Shown here: positions 1-11,311 of the stretch, one piece after another
Numbering within the stretch: position 1 is the stretch's first letter
How the letters are laid out: every line of letters starts with the position of its first letter
Assembly (NCBI GenBank): GCA_021186555.1
Contig: JAJKFL010000039.1
Location: 40,248,610-40,312,609, forward strand
Direction: 5' to 3'
DNA from: Reticulitermes speratus
Taxonomy: Eukaryota; Arthropoda; Insecta; Blattodea; Rhinotermitidae
DNA: 64,000 bases
Position numbers and translations under genes: made by a program
The notes under the pieces: model-generated
What the model was told of the DNA's origin: nothing
The model's input: the letters and a program-made list of their open reading frames with translations, nothing else
Databases searched by the model: none

Positions 1-300
1 ATGTGCTTGTTGATAGACTGTCGCATTTCGACTCCAGAACCTCCCCCACGCAGATCACGCCGCGCGCCTTGCTTCTGCCTCCCAATTTGGCTGCGTGACA
101 ACGAAAGAAAATAGCAGACAGTGTAACGTCCGTGAGTCGAGGCCCCCCGGGAAGATGTGTACCGGCAGTGGCGGCTCGTGACGTTCAGGGAAAATGGTGA
201 CCGGAGTGAACACAAAACGGAGGGAGGCGATGGTGGTGGTGATTGCTTTTCTTTACAACCACACTGCAACCCCAAGGTCCCCGAGGAACATACACTGCGG
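1..300. other. Unassigned left edge
   Basis: No gene is supported here. The stretch is moderately GC-rich and contains one isolated copy (about 165-185) of the short motif that begins each unit of the array starting at 301, so it is probably the diverged border of that array. Confidence 0.4.
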
Positions 301-1768
301 CAGTGGCGGCTTGTGTAATTGAAGGAAATTCAGACCCACTGCAGTGATACTAAGCTTGGGGCGAAGACGGTGTTTCTTGACGATGATACAGTGTTATAAT
401 TTGGATAGACACGAACTACCAGTGGCGGCTTGTGTAATTGAAGGAAATTCAGAACCACTGCAGTGATACTAAGCTTGGGGTGAAGACAGTGTTTCTTGAC
501 GAAGATAATACAGTGTTATAATTTGGATAGACACGAACTACCAGTGGCGGCTTGTGTAATTGAAGGAAATTCAGAACCACTGCAGTGATACTAAGCTTGG
601 GGTGAAGACGGTGTTTCTTGACGAAGATGATACAGTGTTATAATTTGGATAGACACGAACTACCAGTAGCGGCTTGTGTAATTGAAGGAAATTCAGACCC
701 ACTGCAGTGATACTAAGCTTGGGGTGAAGACGCTGTTTCTTGACGAGGATGATACAGTGTTATAATTTGGATAGACACGAACTACCAGTAGCGGCTTGTG
801 TAATTGAAGGAAATTCAGACCCACTGCAGTGATACTAAGCTTGGGGTGAAGACGCTGTTTCTTGACGAGGATGATACAGTGTTATAATTGGATAGACACG
901 AACTACCAGTAGCGGCTTGTGTAATTGAAGGAAATTCAGACCCACTGCAGTGATACTAAGCTTGGGGTGAAGACGCTGTTTCTCGACGAGGATGATACAG
1001 TGTTATAATTTGGATAGACACGAACTACCAGTAGCGGCTTGTGTAATTGAAGGAAATTCAGACCCACTGCAGTGATACTAAGCTTGGGGTGAAGACGCTG
1101 TTTCTTGACGAGGATGATACAGTGTTATAATTTGGATAGACACGAACTACCAGTAGCGGCTTGTGTAATTGAAGGAAATTCAGACCCACTGCAGTGATAC
1201 TAAGCTTGGGGTGAAGACGCTGTTTCTTGACGAGGATGATACAGTGTTATAATTGGATAGACACGAACTACCAGTAGCGGCTTGTGTAATTGAAGGAAAT
1301 TCAGACCCACTGCAGTGATACTAAGCTTGGGGTGAAGACGCTGTTTCTTGACGAGATGATACAGTGTTATAATTTGGATAGACACGAACTACCAGTAGCG
1401 GCTTGTGTAATTGAAGGAAATTCAGACCCACTGCAGTGATACTAAGCTTGGGGTGAAGACGCTGTTTCTTGACGAGGATGATACAGTGTTATAATTTGGA
1501 AGACACGAACTACCAGTAGCGGCTTGTGTAATTGAAGGAAATTCAGACCCACTGCAGTGATACTAAGCTTGGGGTGAAGACGCTGTTTCTTGACGAAGAT
1601 GATACAGTGTTATAATCTGGATAGACACGAACTACCAGTAGCGGCTTGTGTAATTGAAGGAAATTCAGACCCACTGCAGTGATACTAAGCTTGGGTGAAG
1701 ACGCTGTTTCTTGACGAGGATGATACAGTGTTATAATTTGGACAGACACGAACTACCAGTGGCGGCTT
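301..1768. repeat. Tandem array, about 121-bp unit, 12 copies
   Basis: About twelve head-to-tail copies of a 119-122 bp unit, each beginning with a CAGTGGCGGCTTGTG or CAGTAGCGGCTTGTG block and containing a HindIII-type AAGCTTGG and a GATACAGTGTTATAA block. Copies differ by a few substitutions and single-base indels; the central copies are nearly identical, while the first copies and the last (GTGGCGG) are more diverged, as expected if unequal exchange homogenises the middle. The short minus-strand open frames across it shift between units and are not credible genes. The period resembles a satellite more than a dispersed element. Confidence 0.95.
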
Positions 1769-1978
1769 GTAAGGCCCAATATCGAGGAACAGAGTAAGTA
1801 CAAGTAAACGCATTAACTCTGTGGACTTCATCCGTCGTCTAATGTATTAAAATTAATATAATCAATTAAGCAACATCAGTTAATTTTGGCATAAGTGGAT
1901 TTTCATACCTGACCTACATTAGCGGTTGTGTTGGACAGCTCAGATAGTTCTGTAAAACGCAAGACTTCAAGCAGATAC

Positions 1979-2555
1979 CGCAGTTAACGCGGTCTTAGGG
2001 ACGGCAGCACAGGCCACATCGCAGTTAACGCGGTCTTAGGGACGGCAGCACAGGCCACATCGCAGTTAACGCGGTCTTAGGGACGCAGCACAGGCCACAT
2101 CGCAGTTAACGCGGTCTTAGGGACGGCAGCACAGGCCACATCGCAGTTAACGCGGTCTTAGGGACGGACAGCACAGGCCACATCGCAGTTAACGCGGTCT
2201 TAGGGACGGGAGCACAGGCCACATCGCAGTTAACGCGGTCTTAGGGACGGGAGCACAGGCCACATCGCAGTTAACGCGGTCTTAGGGACGGGAGCACAGG
2301 CCACATCGCAGTTAACGCGGTCTTAGGGACGGCAGCACAGGCCACATCGCAGTTAACGCGGTCTTAGGGACGGCAGCACAGGCCACATCGCAGTTAACGC
2401 GGTCTTAGGGACGGGAGCACAGGCTACATCGCAGTTAACGCGGTCTTAGGGACGGGAGCACAGGCCACATCGCAGTTAACGCGGTCTTAGGGACGGGAGC
2501 ACAGGCTACATCGCAGTTAACGCGGTCTTAGGGACGGGAGCACAGGCCACATCAC
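1979..2555. repeat. Tandem array, 41-bp unit, about 14 copies
   Basis: About fourteen copies of a 41-bp unit containing CGCAGTTAACGCGGTCTTAG, CpG-rich compared with its surroundings. Copies differ mainly at one position (GGCAGCAC versus GGGAGCAC), and the two types are interspersed, suggesting expansion of mixed blocks. No open frame of interest crosses it. It lies only about 210 bp from the end of the 121-bp array. Confidence 0.95.
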
Positions 2556-2627
2556 CAGCTCGGCTACCTTCAGTAAAACTGTCAACGTTGAATTCAGGTC
2601 CCCGAATTGCACGTAAATAAAACGATT

Positions 2628-2884
2628 TTTGTTTTCAATGGCTCGACAGCCCCTTGGGGGCCTAGGTCGCCTCATTTTTCGAGGCTTCACGATCACACTG
2701 ACACACCACACTCGGTAGGACTCCTCTGTACAAGTGATCAGCCCGTCGCAGAGACCTCTACCTGACAACACACAACACTCACAACAGACAGACATCCATG
2801 TCCTAGGCAGAATTCGAACCCACAATCCCAGTAAGCGAGCGGCCGTAGACCCACGCCTTAGACCGCACGGCCACTGGGATCGGC
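2628..2884 (-). mobile_element. tRNA-derived SINE with 13-bp target-site duplication
   Basis: On the minus strand the element starts near 2884 with a tRNA-like head: a box-A-like TGGCCGTGCGGTCTAAGG and a box-B-like GGGTTCGAATTC about 45 bases later, followed by a non-tRNA body. It is flanked by a 13-bp direct repeat, AAATAAAACGATT, at 2615-2627 and 2885-2897. This is a clear retrotransposed SINE, presumably mobilised by a LINE. It is not a functional tRNA gene because the acceptor stem and anticodon arm do not close. Confidence 0.85.
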
Positions 2885-2959
2885 AAATAAAACGATTAAC
2901 ATAGGTAACAGGGATTTAAGACTGGCTCTGACGACTGCCTAGTCCCACACTTCGTGGCT

Positions 2960-3046
2960 ATCAGGACTCTTTCCCCGGGGTCACTAAGGCCGGAGCGCGA
3001 AGCTGAGCACTCCCCCCCAAGCACCAAGACTAAGAATGAATAGAGC
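2960..3046. mobile_element. SINE 3' fragment
   Basis: The segment resembles part of the SINE copy at 31205-31390 (CCCCGGGGT..., AGCTGAGCACTC, AAGACTAAGAATGA). It lacks a tRNA head and directly abuts the foldback at 3047, so it is a fragment. Confidence 0.5.
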
Positions 3047-3222
3047 TTCAATATAGTCTTCACGGGCGCACAGCCGCGTCAATTCGTTTGAATACAACGT
3101 TTCGGGGACTAGCGCCGTCACCATCCTCAGGCCTTTGCCCGAGGATGGGGACGGAGCTAGTCCCCGAAACGTTGTATTCAAACGAATTGACGCGGCTGTG
3201 CGCCCGTGAAGACTATATTGAA
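3047..3222. mobile_element. Foldback element with hammerhead-like core
   Basis: Two inverted arms of about 66 bp run from TTCAATATAGTC at the left to GACTATATTGAA at the right, with a short asymmetric centre. Read on the minus strand, the left half contains CTGAGGA, an extra T, a GGTGAC..GTCCCC stem and GAAAC. The right half on the plus strand has a decayed version, CCGAGGA..GAAAC. The arm ends are not typical of a known DNA transposon and no transposase is present. It is a non-autonomous repeat whose central half-palindromes match the ribozyme-like layout seen elsewhere in the window. Confidence 0.8.
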
Positions 3223-3634
3223 TCATGTAGCCGCGAAAGTTTTAAAACTTATATGTATAGAGCTATTCACCACTCCACAAGCCATCATGGCGTGGCGCTG
3301 GATTAAACAAAGGAGCTACTTACAACAAGCAATACACAGGGTACTTATTTTTTCTGACTAGTATCGTTTGTCACTTCCAGCCGCTACTCCGCCGGCTGGG
3401 TGGGCTATGCTAATACGATGAGCCGACAGGAGTGATGAAAAACACGAACAAGAGCAGAGACCGCAGTACGATAAGCAATGTACCGAGTACGTCTATGACG
3501 TCACGGTGACTAATGGTGCAGGTGCTGTAATATAATGAACGAAACACAGCAGTTCTTGTGTACCAACTGATGACAGACGTGGAGTTGCGTGTTTGTGACG
3601 ACGAGATGTGTGTATGTGTGTCACCTTATCACTT

Positions 3635-4860
3635 TACAGCCCAGTGGTCACTATATGTACCGCCAGTTTAATATTCAACAATTCTACGTTCTGCCCACAC
3701 AGTGTATTTATGTGTTTTGTGTGGATCTCAGAACAAACAGCGATTATTTCACTGTACAGCATTAACTGACTGGTTTGTATAACTGAGACGGAGTGTGTTT
3801 ACTGCGCGGTACGGACTGTATTTATGTGTTTTGTGTGGATCTGAGAACAAACAGCGATTATTTCACTGTACAACATTAACTGACTGGTTTGTATAACTGA
3901 GACGGAGTGTGTTTACTGCGCGGTACGGTCTGTATTTATGTGTTTTGTGTGGATCTCAGAACAAACAGCGATTATTTCACTGTACAACATTAACTGACTG
4001 GTTTGTATAACTGAGACGGAGTGTGTTTACTGTGCGGTACGGACTGTATTTATGTGTTTTGTGTGGATCTCAGAACAAACAGCGATTATTTCACTGTACA
4101 ACATTAACTGACTGGTTTGTATAACTGAGACGGAGTGTGTTTACTGCGCGGTACGGACTGTATTTATGTGTTTTGTGTGGATCTCAGAACAAACAGCGAT
4201 TATTTCACTGTACAACATTAACTGACTGGTTTGTATAACTGAGACGGAGTGTGTTTACTGTGCGGTACGGACTGTATTTATATATAATGTATATTAACCC
4301 TCTAAAGCCCAGTGGTTACTATATGTACCACCAGTTTAACATTCAACAATTCTACGTTCTGCCCACACAGTGTATTTGTGTGGAACTCAGAACAAACAGC
4401 GATTATTTCACTGTACAGCATTAACTGACTGGTTTGTATAACTGAGACGGAGTGTGTTTACTGCGCGGTACGGACTGTATTTATGTGTTTTGTGTGGATC
4501 TCAGAACAAACAGCGATTATTTCACTGTACAACATTAACTGACTGGTTTGTGTAACTGAGACGGAGTGTGTTTACTGCGCGGTACGGACTGTATTTGTGT
4601 GTTTTGTGTGGATCTCAGAACAAACAGCGATTATTTCACTGTACAACATTAACTGACTGGTTTGTATAACTGAGACGGAGTGTGTTTACTGCGCGGTACG
4701 GACTGTATTTATGTGTTTTGTGTGGATCTCAGAACAAACAGCGATTATTTCACTATACAACATTAACTGACTGGTTTGTACTGTATAACTGAGACGGAGT
4801 GTGTTTACTGCGCGGTACGGACTGTATTTATGTGTTTTGTGTGGATCTCAGAACAAACAC
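3635..4860. repeat. Tandem array, about 114-bp unit, with higher-order duplication
   Basis: About ten copies of a roughly 114-bp unit (GTATTTATGTGTTTTGTGTG..., CAAACAGCGATTATTTCAC, GCGGTACGGACT). The array is in two blocks. The leader GCCCAGTGGTCACTATATG that begins the first block at about 3640 recurs at about 4310 with four or five changes, so the leader plus several units was duplicated as a larger block. A shortened unit follows each leader (GTGTATTTGTGTGG at about 4370). Confidence 0.93.
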
Positions 4861-6295
4861 AGCATTGACAGGCACAACGTTCATACGTTCATACACTGCT
4901 CTGAAGGTTTCCAGCCAGTACTCTCTCGTCCTTTTAGTAAACGTAGCTTGAAAACAAAGCATTGGGAAAAAAGGTAGCGTGTTGCAAAATAACCGACTAG
5001 TTTTTATAAAGTAGACGCTGTGCTTTTACTTTGCGGTACGAACTCAACCTTTATAGTTCTTTCAACAATACCGACAAATACTACTTCACGGATTTACGAG
5101 TAAATAACTAATATGGCAGCCATTATTTGAACAGGATCAGTGAATAACAAGGACACAGAATGAAATTGTAATCGCCTCTTACGTCAAATAGTTTGTAACG
5201 CACCATGAACATAATGAAATATTGCTCATGAATTAAAAAGCACAGGAATGAAAACTCCATTTTCACGTAGGCAACATAATCGGGTTTTGAAATCGCGCTA
5301 CACGAGTTTCCAACTATTACCACCAGTAGCGCCAACGTCAAAGTTATGGAAAATGGCGCCCACACACTTAAGCTAAGGTGATCCGATACAGGTTATTCCA
5401 CGTACAATCGCACATTACAAACATTTTGAAACATAAGGGCCACTGGCACCTCATCTGGTCTGCACTTTATGCTGTGTATAAGTACTGTTTATGACATTTT
5501 TGCTTCCTACTCACTACTGCAGGCGCCAAGAATACAAATATTTTAAATGTCGATGAGTAGGTTATGTCACTCACTCAACCTTCCTCCTTATCCTGCGAGG
5601 CAAAGCACAAATTATATAAAACTGAATTCCATGGTGTGAAAGCAGTACTTCCTGTCCAGTGCTGTTAGACAGCTGTGTGATCCATCTGTAGGAGGTTGTC
5701 AATCAGATTCAGGTACCTTTCTCATGTTCTAAAGCACCACAAATGTATCTGCCCATTTGCAATTTTAATGGCAGCAGCAGCTTCAAAAGACATGGTCTAA
5801 CATGAGATACTCTCTTTGTGTTGGGACAGGGTGTGGTAGGGAGCAGTCATGATATAACTTTAGATACTGTCTTGGTGTCTGCCGCGACAGACTGAAGACA
5901 ACCGTGAAAGCAAGTCAGGATAGTGAGTGTCCAAAGTAAGGCTCAAACTGTACATCACACACATATATACAAGTTCAGCGTTCCTGCTCCATTTTGTTTA
6001 GAACAGAAATGGAAGGGGTATGGAAACAGACTCAGTAATGTAATCTTACCTCATGTGAAGGCACATAGTTTGAATCATTACACGTTTATACATACAGGCA
6101 ATAACCCTCAGAAGTCCAAACTGTCCTTGGGGTGTTGTACGTATTAGTCCAGACCAAACTGATTTTGCAAAAATCCTGAATCACAACTCATTTGCTTTGA
6201 ATAAACATCGGTCATATGCAGAAAGTGTACATAAATGCATTCTTCATTTTTTTTACTGTTGAAAATATTTATTTGATTTTATAAACATACTGATC
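4861..6295. other. Intergenic, no gene seen
   Basis: Short open frames occur on both strands (for example 5123-5365 minus and 5923-6147 plus), but none has recognisable domains or splice context. No repeat family is obvious. Confidence 0.45.
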
Positions 6296-6302
6296 TATAT
6301 AT

Positions 6303-6306
6303 GGAG

Positions 6307-6349
<43 letters not shown>

Positions 6350-6352
6350 AGA
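6303..6352. repeat. (TA)n microsatellite
   Basis: A run of alternating TA, interrupted once by TTA, in AT-rich DNA. Confidence 0.9.
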
Positions 6353-6404
6353 TTAGTAAGTTCAAAAACTCAAGAATCGATAAATATTTTGGACAGAAAG
6401 GTGG

Positions 6405-6480
6405 AGCTGTACTTCCACTCCCCCTGTATGCCTTCACGGCGTGTACAGGGAAAACGTTACTCTTCTTACCAACCTACATC
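6405..6480. mobile_element. SINE 3' fragment
   Basis: Contains GTGGAGCTGTACTTCCACTC and a CCTTCACGGCGTGTACAGGG block that matches part of the SINE at 31205-31390. It has no tRNA head, so it is truncated. Confidence 0.5.
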
Positions 6481-7020
6481 TGAAACTATCAACTGAGAAG
6501 AAGATACACACTATAATCAGAAAGTACAAAGTAATAAGAAATCAAAACAAATAAACTTTAAAACTTAAAAACAAAAATTATTTTTGTAGAATGTGAGGCA
6601 ATCGACAGTGACGACTGTGTAACCATGTTCTAGCATTTGACTCCATACAGCTAAAAAAAAATGTACTGGCATTTCTGAGCAACTTGATGCCTCCATCATC
6701 AGGGCAGAAAATGATATCTCCTACAAACAAGTGTGAGATGGCTGAGGCTCAAATGGAAGAGCCTAGCTCATGAGATAGCAAAGAGTGAAGTAAAGAGGCA
6801 AGACATTAGGAAACACAGTTCTTCACCACATCATCATAGCGCCGCACTTGCACACAGCAGACGACGACAGTGGAAAGGACTGTGACATCGCAGAAATATA
6901 GACAATCCCCACACTTGATGTACTGATAATTCTTCAGACTTAACATTGTATTTACCGTGCATTTTCAATTATGTGCATTAGTTGGTGTTTATTGAACACA
7001 TCTTCAGACTTCTTTGATTA

Positions 7021-7677
7021 TTACTGGCTCACATCACGTGAATGTTGCTGTTCGCCACCATGAATCCGCTGATGTCTCGCCAAATAACTCCGATGACTGA
7101 ATGCCCTATTACACACATCACAGGCATATGGCTGCTCCCTACTATGTATACTGCGATGTCTCATCAAGTTACTCTGTCGAGTGAATGCCTTGCTACATAC
7201 ATCACAAGAATATGGGCGTTCACCACTATGTATCCACTGATGTCTGATCAGATCACTCCGATGACTGAACGCCTTATTACACATATCGCAAGAATACGGC
7301 CATTCCCCGCTATGTACGTGTTGATGTCTCATCAGTTGTCTCTGCAGAGCAAATGTCTTGTTACACACATTGCAGGAATACGGGTGCTCATCACTATGTA
7401 AGCGTTGATGTGTCATCAAGTTACTCTGTCGGCTAAAGGCCTTATTACACACATCGCAAGTATACGGACGCTCACCACTATGTGTACTATGATGTCTTAT
7501 CAGGTTACATTGTTGACTGAATGCCTTATTACACACATCGCAGGTATAAGGACGCTCACCACTATGTATCCGTTGATGTCTGACCAGATCACACTGATGA
7601 CTGAATGCCTTATTACAGACATCACAGCAAAATGGACGTTTTCCACTACGTATGCAAAGATGTTCATTCAGAGTATT
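7021..7677 (-). CDS. C2H2 zinc-finger protein, terminal exon with seven fingers
   Basis: This exon encodes seven tandem classical C2H2 fingers (CxxC-x12-HxxxH), each beginning with a CDVCNKAF-like motif and joined by H-S-G-E-R-P-Y type linkers. The pattern is typical of sequence-specific nuclear DNA-binding proteins. The residues before finger 1 (LNEHLCIRSGKRP) look like the end of an eighth finger whose last His has become Arg. The reading frame ends in a stop at 7021. The exon starts after a good acceptor, a T-rich tract ending in CAG at 7678-7680, which gives 219 codons in phase 0. The last finger lacks a normal linker and is followed by a short His/Gln-rich tail. Upstream 5' exons of the same type lie at 9772-9957 and 11312-11498, but their donors are phase 1, so at least one further small exon must lie between. 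No BTB, ZAD or KRAB domain is seen. Confidence 0.85.
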   Translation of the reverse strand, partial: NTLNEHLCIRSGKRPFCCDVCNKAFSHQCDLVRHQRIHSGERPYTCDVCNKAFSQQCNLIRHHSTHSGERPYTCDVCNKAFSRQSNLMTHQRLHSDEHPYSCNVCNKTFALQRQLMRHQHVHSGEWPYSCDMCNKAFSHRSDLIRHQWIHSGERPYSCDVCSKAFTRQSNLMRHRSIHSREQPYACDVCNRAFSHRSYLARHQRIHGGEQQHSRDVSQ

Positions 7678-9100
7678 CTGGTAACAAGTTAAAAGAAAAA
7701 TATTAGGGCTTATCTTAATAGGAGGAAGTACGAGTTTGGAAGAAAGGTACAAAGAGTAAATGATTATTACATTTGAAGATATGTGTATGTGTTCTTTACC
7801 ATACACAATACCTTTATGATGCAGTCATTTCAGAGGGGTAAGTGAAATGTATTTGGAACTCTGATTTGCAGAATTACAGCACAGATGAAACTTGCACATA
7901 TTTTTGGAAGGGCAGTGCACCAGCACACACCACAGAAGGCTGAATGCTGCTCCTACAAACTGTTCTCAAGGGAGGAATAACATGTACAGACCGCGGCTGT
8001 CACCTTACCATGATCCGATATGTGTGATCTTTACACTTGAAAGACAAAGTATACATGCATTCTGGAGGCTTTATAGATTGAAATCTGAATTATTTTTTTA
8101 CAAATCATTAAACATTAAGTTCAAAGTGTGTCACAGAATTTGTTGCATTGGTATGGAAAGTATGTGCTGTTTAAAATACCTCCTCCATGGGCCATTTTAA
8201 TATCAGATATGTAAAGTAGTTGTACTGACAACATTTTGTAAGTATGGACAGAATCTCCAAGTTGTGTGACAGCATGATTTTCCAAGACAGAGTCAGCGAG
8301 CTAGAAATTCCCCACATTTATGTAACCTAAAGTTTCAGTAGTGTGTTCAAAACAGACTATCACTGGACCCTATTCTGAGAGAAACGAATGCAGCCCACAC
8401 CCTCACACCCTATGTCTTTGAGAACCACTTCAATACTATCCATCTATTTATGCCTAGGTCTTCCAAGTAGTCTCTTTTCTTCAGTATTACCAGCCAAAAT
8501 TCAAAAGGAACATGGAGCTACAGTGTAACACAAAACAAACAATAGTTATGACTTCAGAAATTGGCCTTTCTTGGTAGTAGATGGTCTAGGAAGCACACAC
8601 GACAAAACGTGTGCACACACGCACAAACACAACCTGCACAATTAATTTCACATCCAAAAACTGCATTGTAAATTAACTGAGCCAGGACTTAGAAAGGTAT
8701 AAAGTTTCATACTTGGTTCCAGTTATTAAGTGTGGAAAAAAAAACTGCATGTTTGTGATAGTATAATACTGTATTAATATATACATGCCTATGGGTAGGT
8801 GTTCTATATACGCATGGCCTAGCAAGCCATCTGACATTTTGGTTACCAGTACATTCAGAAATGGTAACAAGCTGTCAGTTCCCATTTCCATGTATGCAGT
8901 TCACTTGCTGTAGAAACTCTTGTACTTTCTCTCTCAATCCCTGGTGATCAAAATTTCCATATTCTACACGTACGTAGTCAGTCAAATTTTGTCACAAATC
9001 TTTAATGACCCATCATTTGTCCTTACAGATCCTAGCTAATAATACTAGTAATGATAACTCTGTCCAGCTGTATGGATATGTACTGTACCAAAGTTACAAA
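7678..9100 (-). other. Intron of the zinc-finger gene, connecting exon not found
   Basis: This is the interval between the finger exon and the nearest 5' exon. No confident coding segment was found. A small exon that converts splice phase 1 to phase 0 is expected but was not located. Short open frames at 7892-8200 (plus) and 8673-8891 (minus) lack support. Confidence 0.4.
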
Positions 9101-9119
9101 ATAAGTAATATAATACCGA

Positions 9120-9503
9120 GTCGTTTATACTCATTTCTGAGTGTCGTGACCCCACTGGCACGAAGCCATGGGTTGTCATGGGAGAATTTACCAGCGGTGG
9201 TTTCCCGTTGCCTTCCACCGTGTACGATTCTATTCATCCTGATAGGACCGCTAGAGCCCTCTAGCAGCCGATCAGGAGACTTGGGTGAGAAATGGCCGCT
9301 AAATTTTGCTTACGAAACATCTCTGTGCCCGTAAGGACATGCCGTAAATCTACGACATGGGACAGACGGCTTTACTTCCCCTCCGAAGGAAGTTGTGCTA
9401 TGGATTTTTATCACCCTTAAAAATCCATCGACCTCGGCCGGGATTGAACCCGCAAACCTTGGGTCCAGTGGCGAGCACGCTAACCACTAGTCCACCGAGG
9501 GCG
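9120..9503 (-). mobile_element. tRNA-derived SINE
   Basis: Read on the minus strand from about 9503, the head has a box-A-like GGACTAGTGGTTAGCG and a box-B-like GGGTTCAATCCC. The body shares about 210 bp with the SINE at 26848-27258 (GGATTTTTAAGGGTGATAAA and the downstream block). After roughly ATCAGGATGAATAGAA the two copies diverge completely, so their 3' tails belong to different subfamilies. The copy sits in an intron of the zinc-finger gene. Confidence 0.85.
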
Positions 9504-9771
9504 ACAACCTGCAAATGTTTAATTTATCTCATATGTAATTTCACGACTAGTGACACAAGACAAAATGTAAGTCGTATGCCACAAGCAACATGCAACAAAA
9601 CCCACTTCTTGTGAGACAGTTTCAAAAGAAGTCTACAAAATCCAATCTAAAGATGGAGGCATGTCATGTGGATGGACACACAGCCACACAGATAAAGATG
9701 AGAAACACAGTACAGACTTCCGAATATTTGTGAAATGTCCATAATGCTGGACACGCAGACATATGGCTTAC

Positions 9772-9957
9772 CTCTGATTCAGTCCCTGTTACTGGAGATT
9801 TTGTTTGTTCTGAATCATCCTCCTCTTTTATATCAGTGTCCTCTTCAACTTTTATATCAACGATCTGATTTCCGTCATCAGATGACGCTGAACATGCCTC
9901 ATTACATGAACCAGGCTCATCTTTCAGTACATCCATGCAGTGCTGCAAAACCATCAT
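9772..9957 (-). CDS. Zinc-finger gene, 5' coding exon (copy 1)
   Basis: From an ATG at 9957 (or 9954) the exon encodes a short acidic segment: MVLQHCMDVLKDEP, then a Ser/Cys/Asp-rich stretch, then VDIKVEEDTDIKEEDD. This kind of segment precedes finger exons in many arthropod C2H2 proteins, where I-K-x-E-E-D motifs resemble SUMO-consensus or acidic regulatory tails. It ends at a strong donor (GAG then GTAAGC) in phase 1 at 9772. The start is chosen because it aligns with the duplicate at 11498; a Met eight codons later (MDVLKDEP) is an alternative. The order relative to the finger exon suggests the same gene, but the join is inferred. Confidence 0.65.
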
Positions 9958-10063
9958 ACTCTTATAACTATGGCTGTGCGTTCTCTTTACATGAAACAGG
10001 ACACAATTCATTATAAACATTTTGCACTGCATCAAACTTATAACAGCTGCTTTGTACAGATTT

Positions 10064-10281
10064 GAAATTTGCGGTCTTCTGGGGTATTACGCGGCGTCGT
10101 GTGGTAATTGTTTACCGACGTTTTGGGACGACGTATCCGTCCCATCCTCACAGGTCAAGAGTCCGAGTGAGGATGGGACCGATACGTTGTCCCAAAATGT
10201 CGGTAAACAATTACCACACGAAGCCGCGCAATACCCCAGAAGACCGCAAATTTCATTTGTGGCGGAAGCCTGAAATCAAGG
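10064..10281. mobile_element. Foldback element with 13-bp target-site duplication
   Basis: Inverted arms of about 85 bp run from TGAAATTTGCGGTCTTCTGG to the matching right arm ending near 10255, followed by an asymmetric tail GCGGAAGCCTGAAATCA. A 13-bp direct repeat, TTTGTACAGATTT, flanks the whole insert at 10051-10063 and 10282-10294. The centre carries a decayed hammerhead-like core on the plus strand (GTGAGGA, T, a GGGAC..GTCCC stem, AAAAT). Related copies are at 28159-28425, 47047-47288 and, as half an element, 57155-57250. It has no coding capacity. Confidence 0.9.
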
Positions 10282-11311
10282 TTTGTACAGATTTACTTAA
10301 AATTTTCTCTCATTACTAACAAACAAACACCATGTAGAACTCTTCATCTTCAAAGCTAAAGGTTGCTCTGCTAGTCAAGAAATTTCCCGTCTTTCAAAGA
10401 ATCTGCGACTGTCATGTTCAAAGAGCCCTCCACACATTCTTACCATGAGCCAAACAAATCCTGTCCACACCTACCACCTAACTGACATCAGCCTCCCATC
10501 TATGTCCTGCTATTGTCCCACGACGTCTCTTCACTTCAGGTTTTCTACCCAGAACTTTGTATGCAGTTATTATTTCTCATTTGCATGCTACATGACCCAT
10601 CTATTTTATTCTCCTTCATCTGATGATGGTAATATCGCTACCTGGTGAAGAGTACAAACTACAAAGCTCCTCAGAACCATGTCCTCAAAAACCCTCCACC
10701 TAGTTTGTTCTGCTTAGTGAGATTAAGTTCCACACCAACATAAAGCAACAGAATATACACTTCATACATTTTAAGCTTGGCATTTTCTGGTAACAGATGA
10801 GACAACACAACATTCTGGACTGAACGGTTGCAAGCATTGCCAAAATTTAGTCTGCCGTTACATCTCCATGAATGTGGTTTCTTTGTATATTTCCACATTG
10901 ATCAATCTGACATATCTCGAAACAAATATATGGCAACTCTGAAGTGGCACATCACAAGCAATGTGCCACAAAATACAATACTGATACATTTTCACAAGGA
11001 CTGTTCAAAATCAATTCACCAGTGTCTATCTTCATGTGGACAGAGAGGTGGGCAATTCTGAATACACCCAGCACCTGTTTCATGCCCTAGTTCTGTTCCG
11101 GAAAAAGTCAGTGTAATCAAAGTGATATTGCCATCTGAAACAAGGTGTTAGCATAACAGAACAAAGCCAGCCAAACGGTATCAAACGGAAAATGGGAGAG
11201 TGCGAATTAAGAGGTGGTGTAAATTGGCAAGGGGGTGTTAAAAAGAAAAAAGGTGTAAAACAAACATGTGTACAACAAGGGTTGATAACAATGGACATGC
11301 ATAGAGCTTAC

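Noticed and set aside
1200..1749. Minus-strand open frames in the 121-bp array
   Set aside because: The same peptide recurs because the DNA repeats; indels shift the frame between copies.
2780..2884. Possible tRNA gene
   Set aside because: Box A and box B are present but no acceptor stem closes, and a 13-bp duplication flanks a longer element, so it is a SINE head. The same applies at 9440-9503, 16780-16850 and 26848-26925.
6675..6712. CTGATGA-T...GAAAT on the minus strand as a hammerhead
   Set aside because: The core bases are present, but stem II has mismatches and stems I and III do not form; at best a decayed relic.
7042..7692. Long plus-strand open frames of 119 and 95 codons
   Set aside because: They are antisense to the zinc-finger repeats; the repeating pattern (ITHIAGIRTLTTM) is the reverse complement of the finger codons.
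10620..10660. CTGATGATGGTA...TACC as another hammerhead
   Set aside because: Stem II is present but the GAAA segment is displaced by TGGT and no stem I closes.
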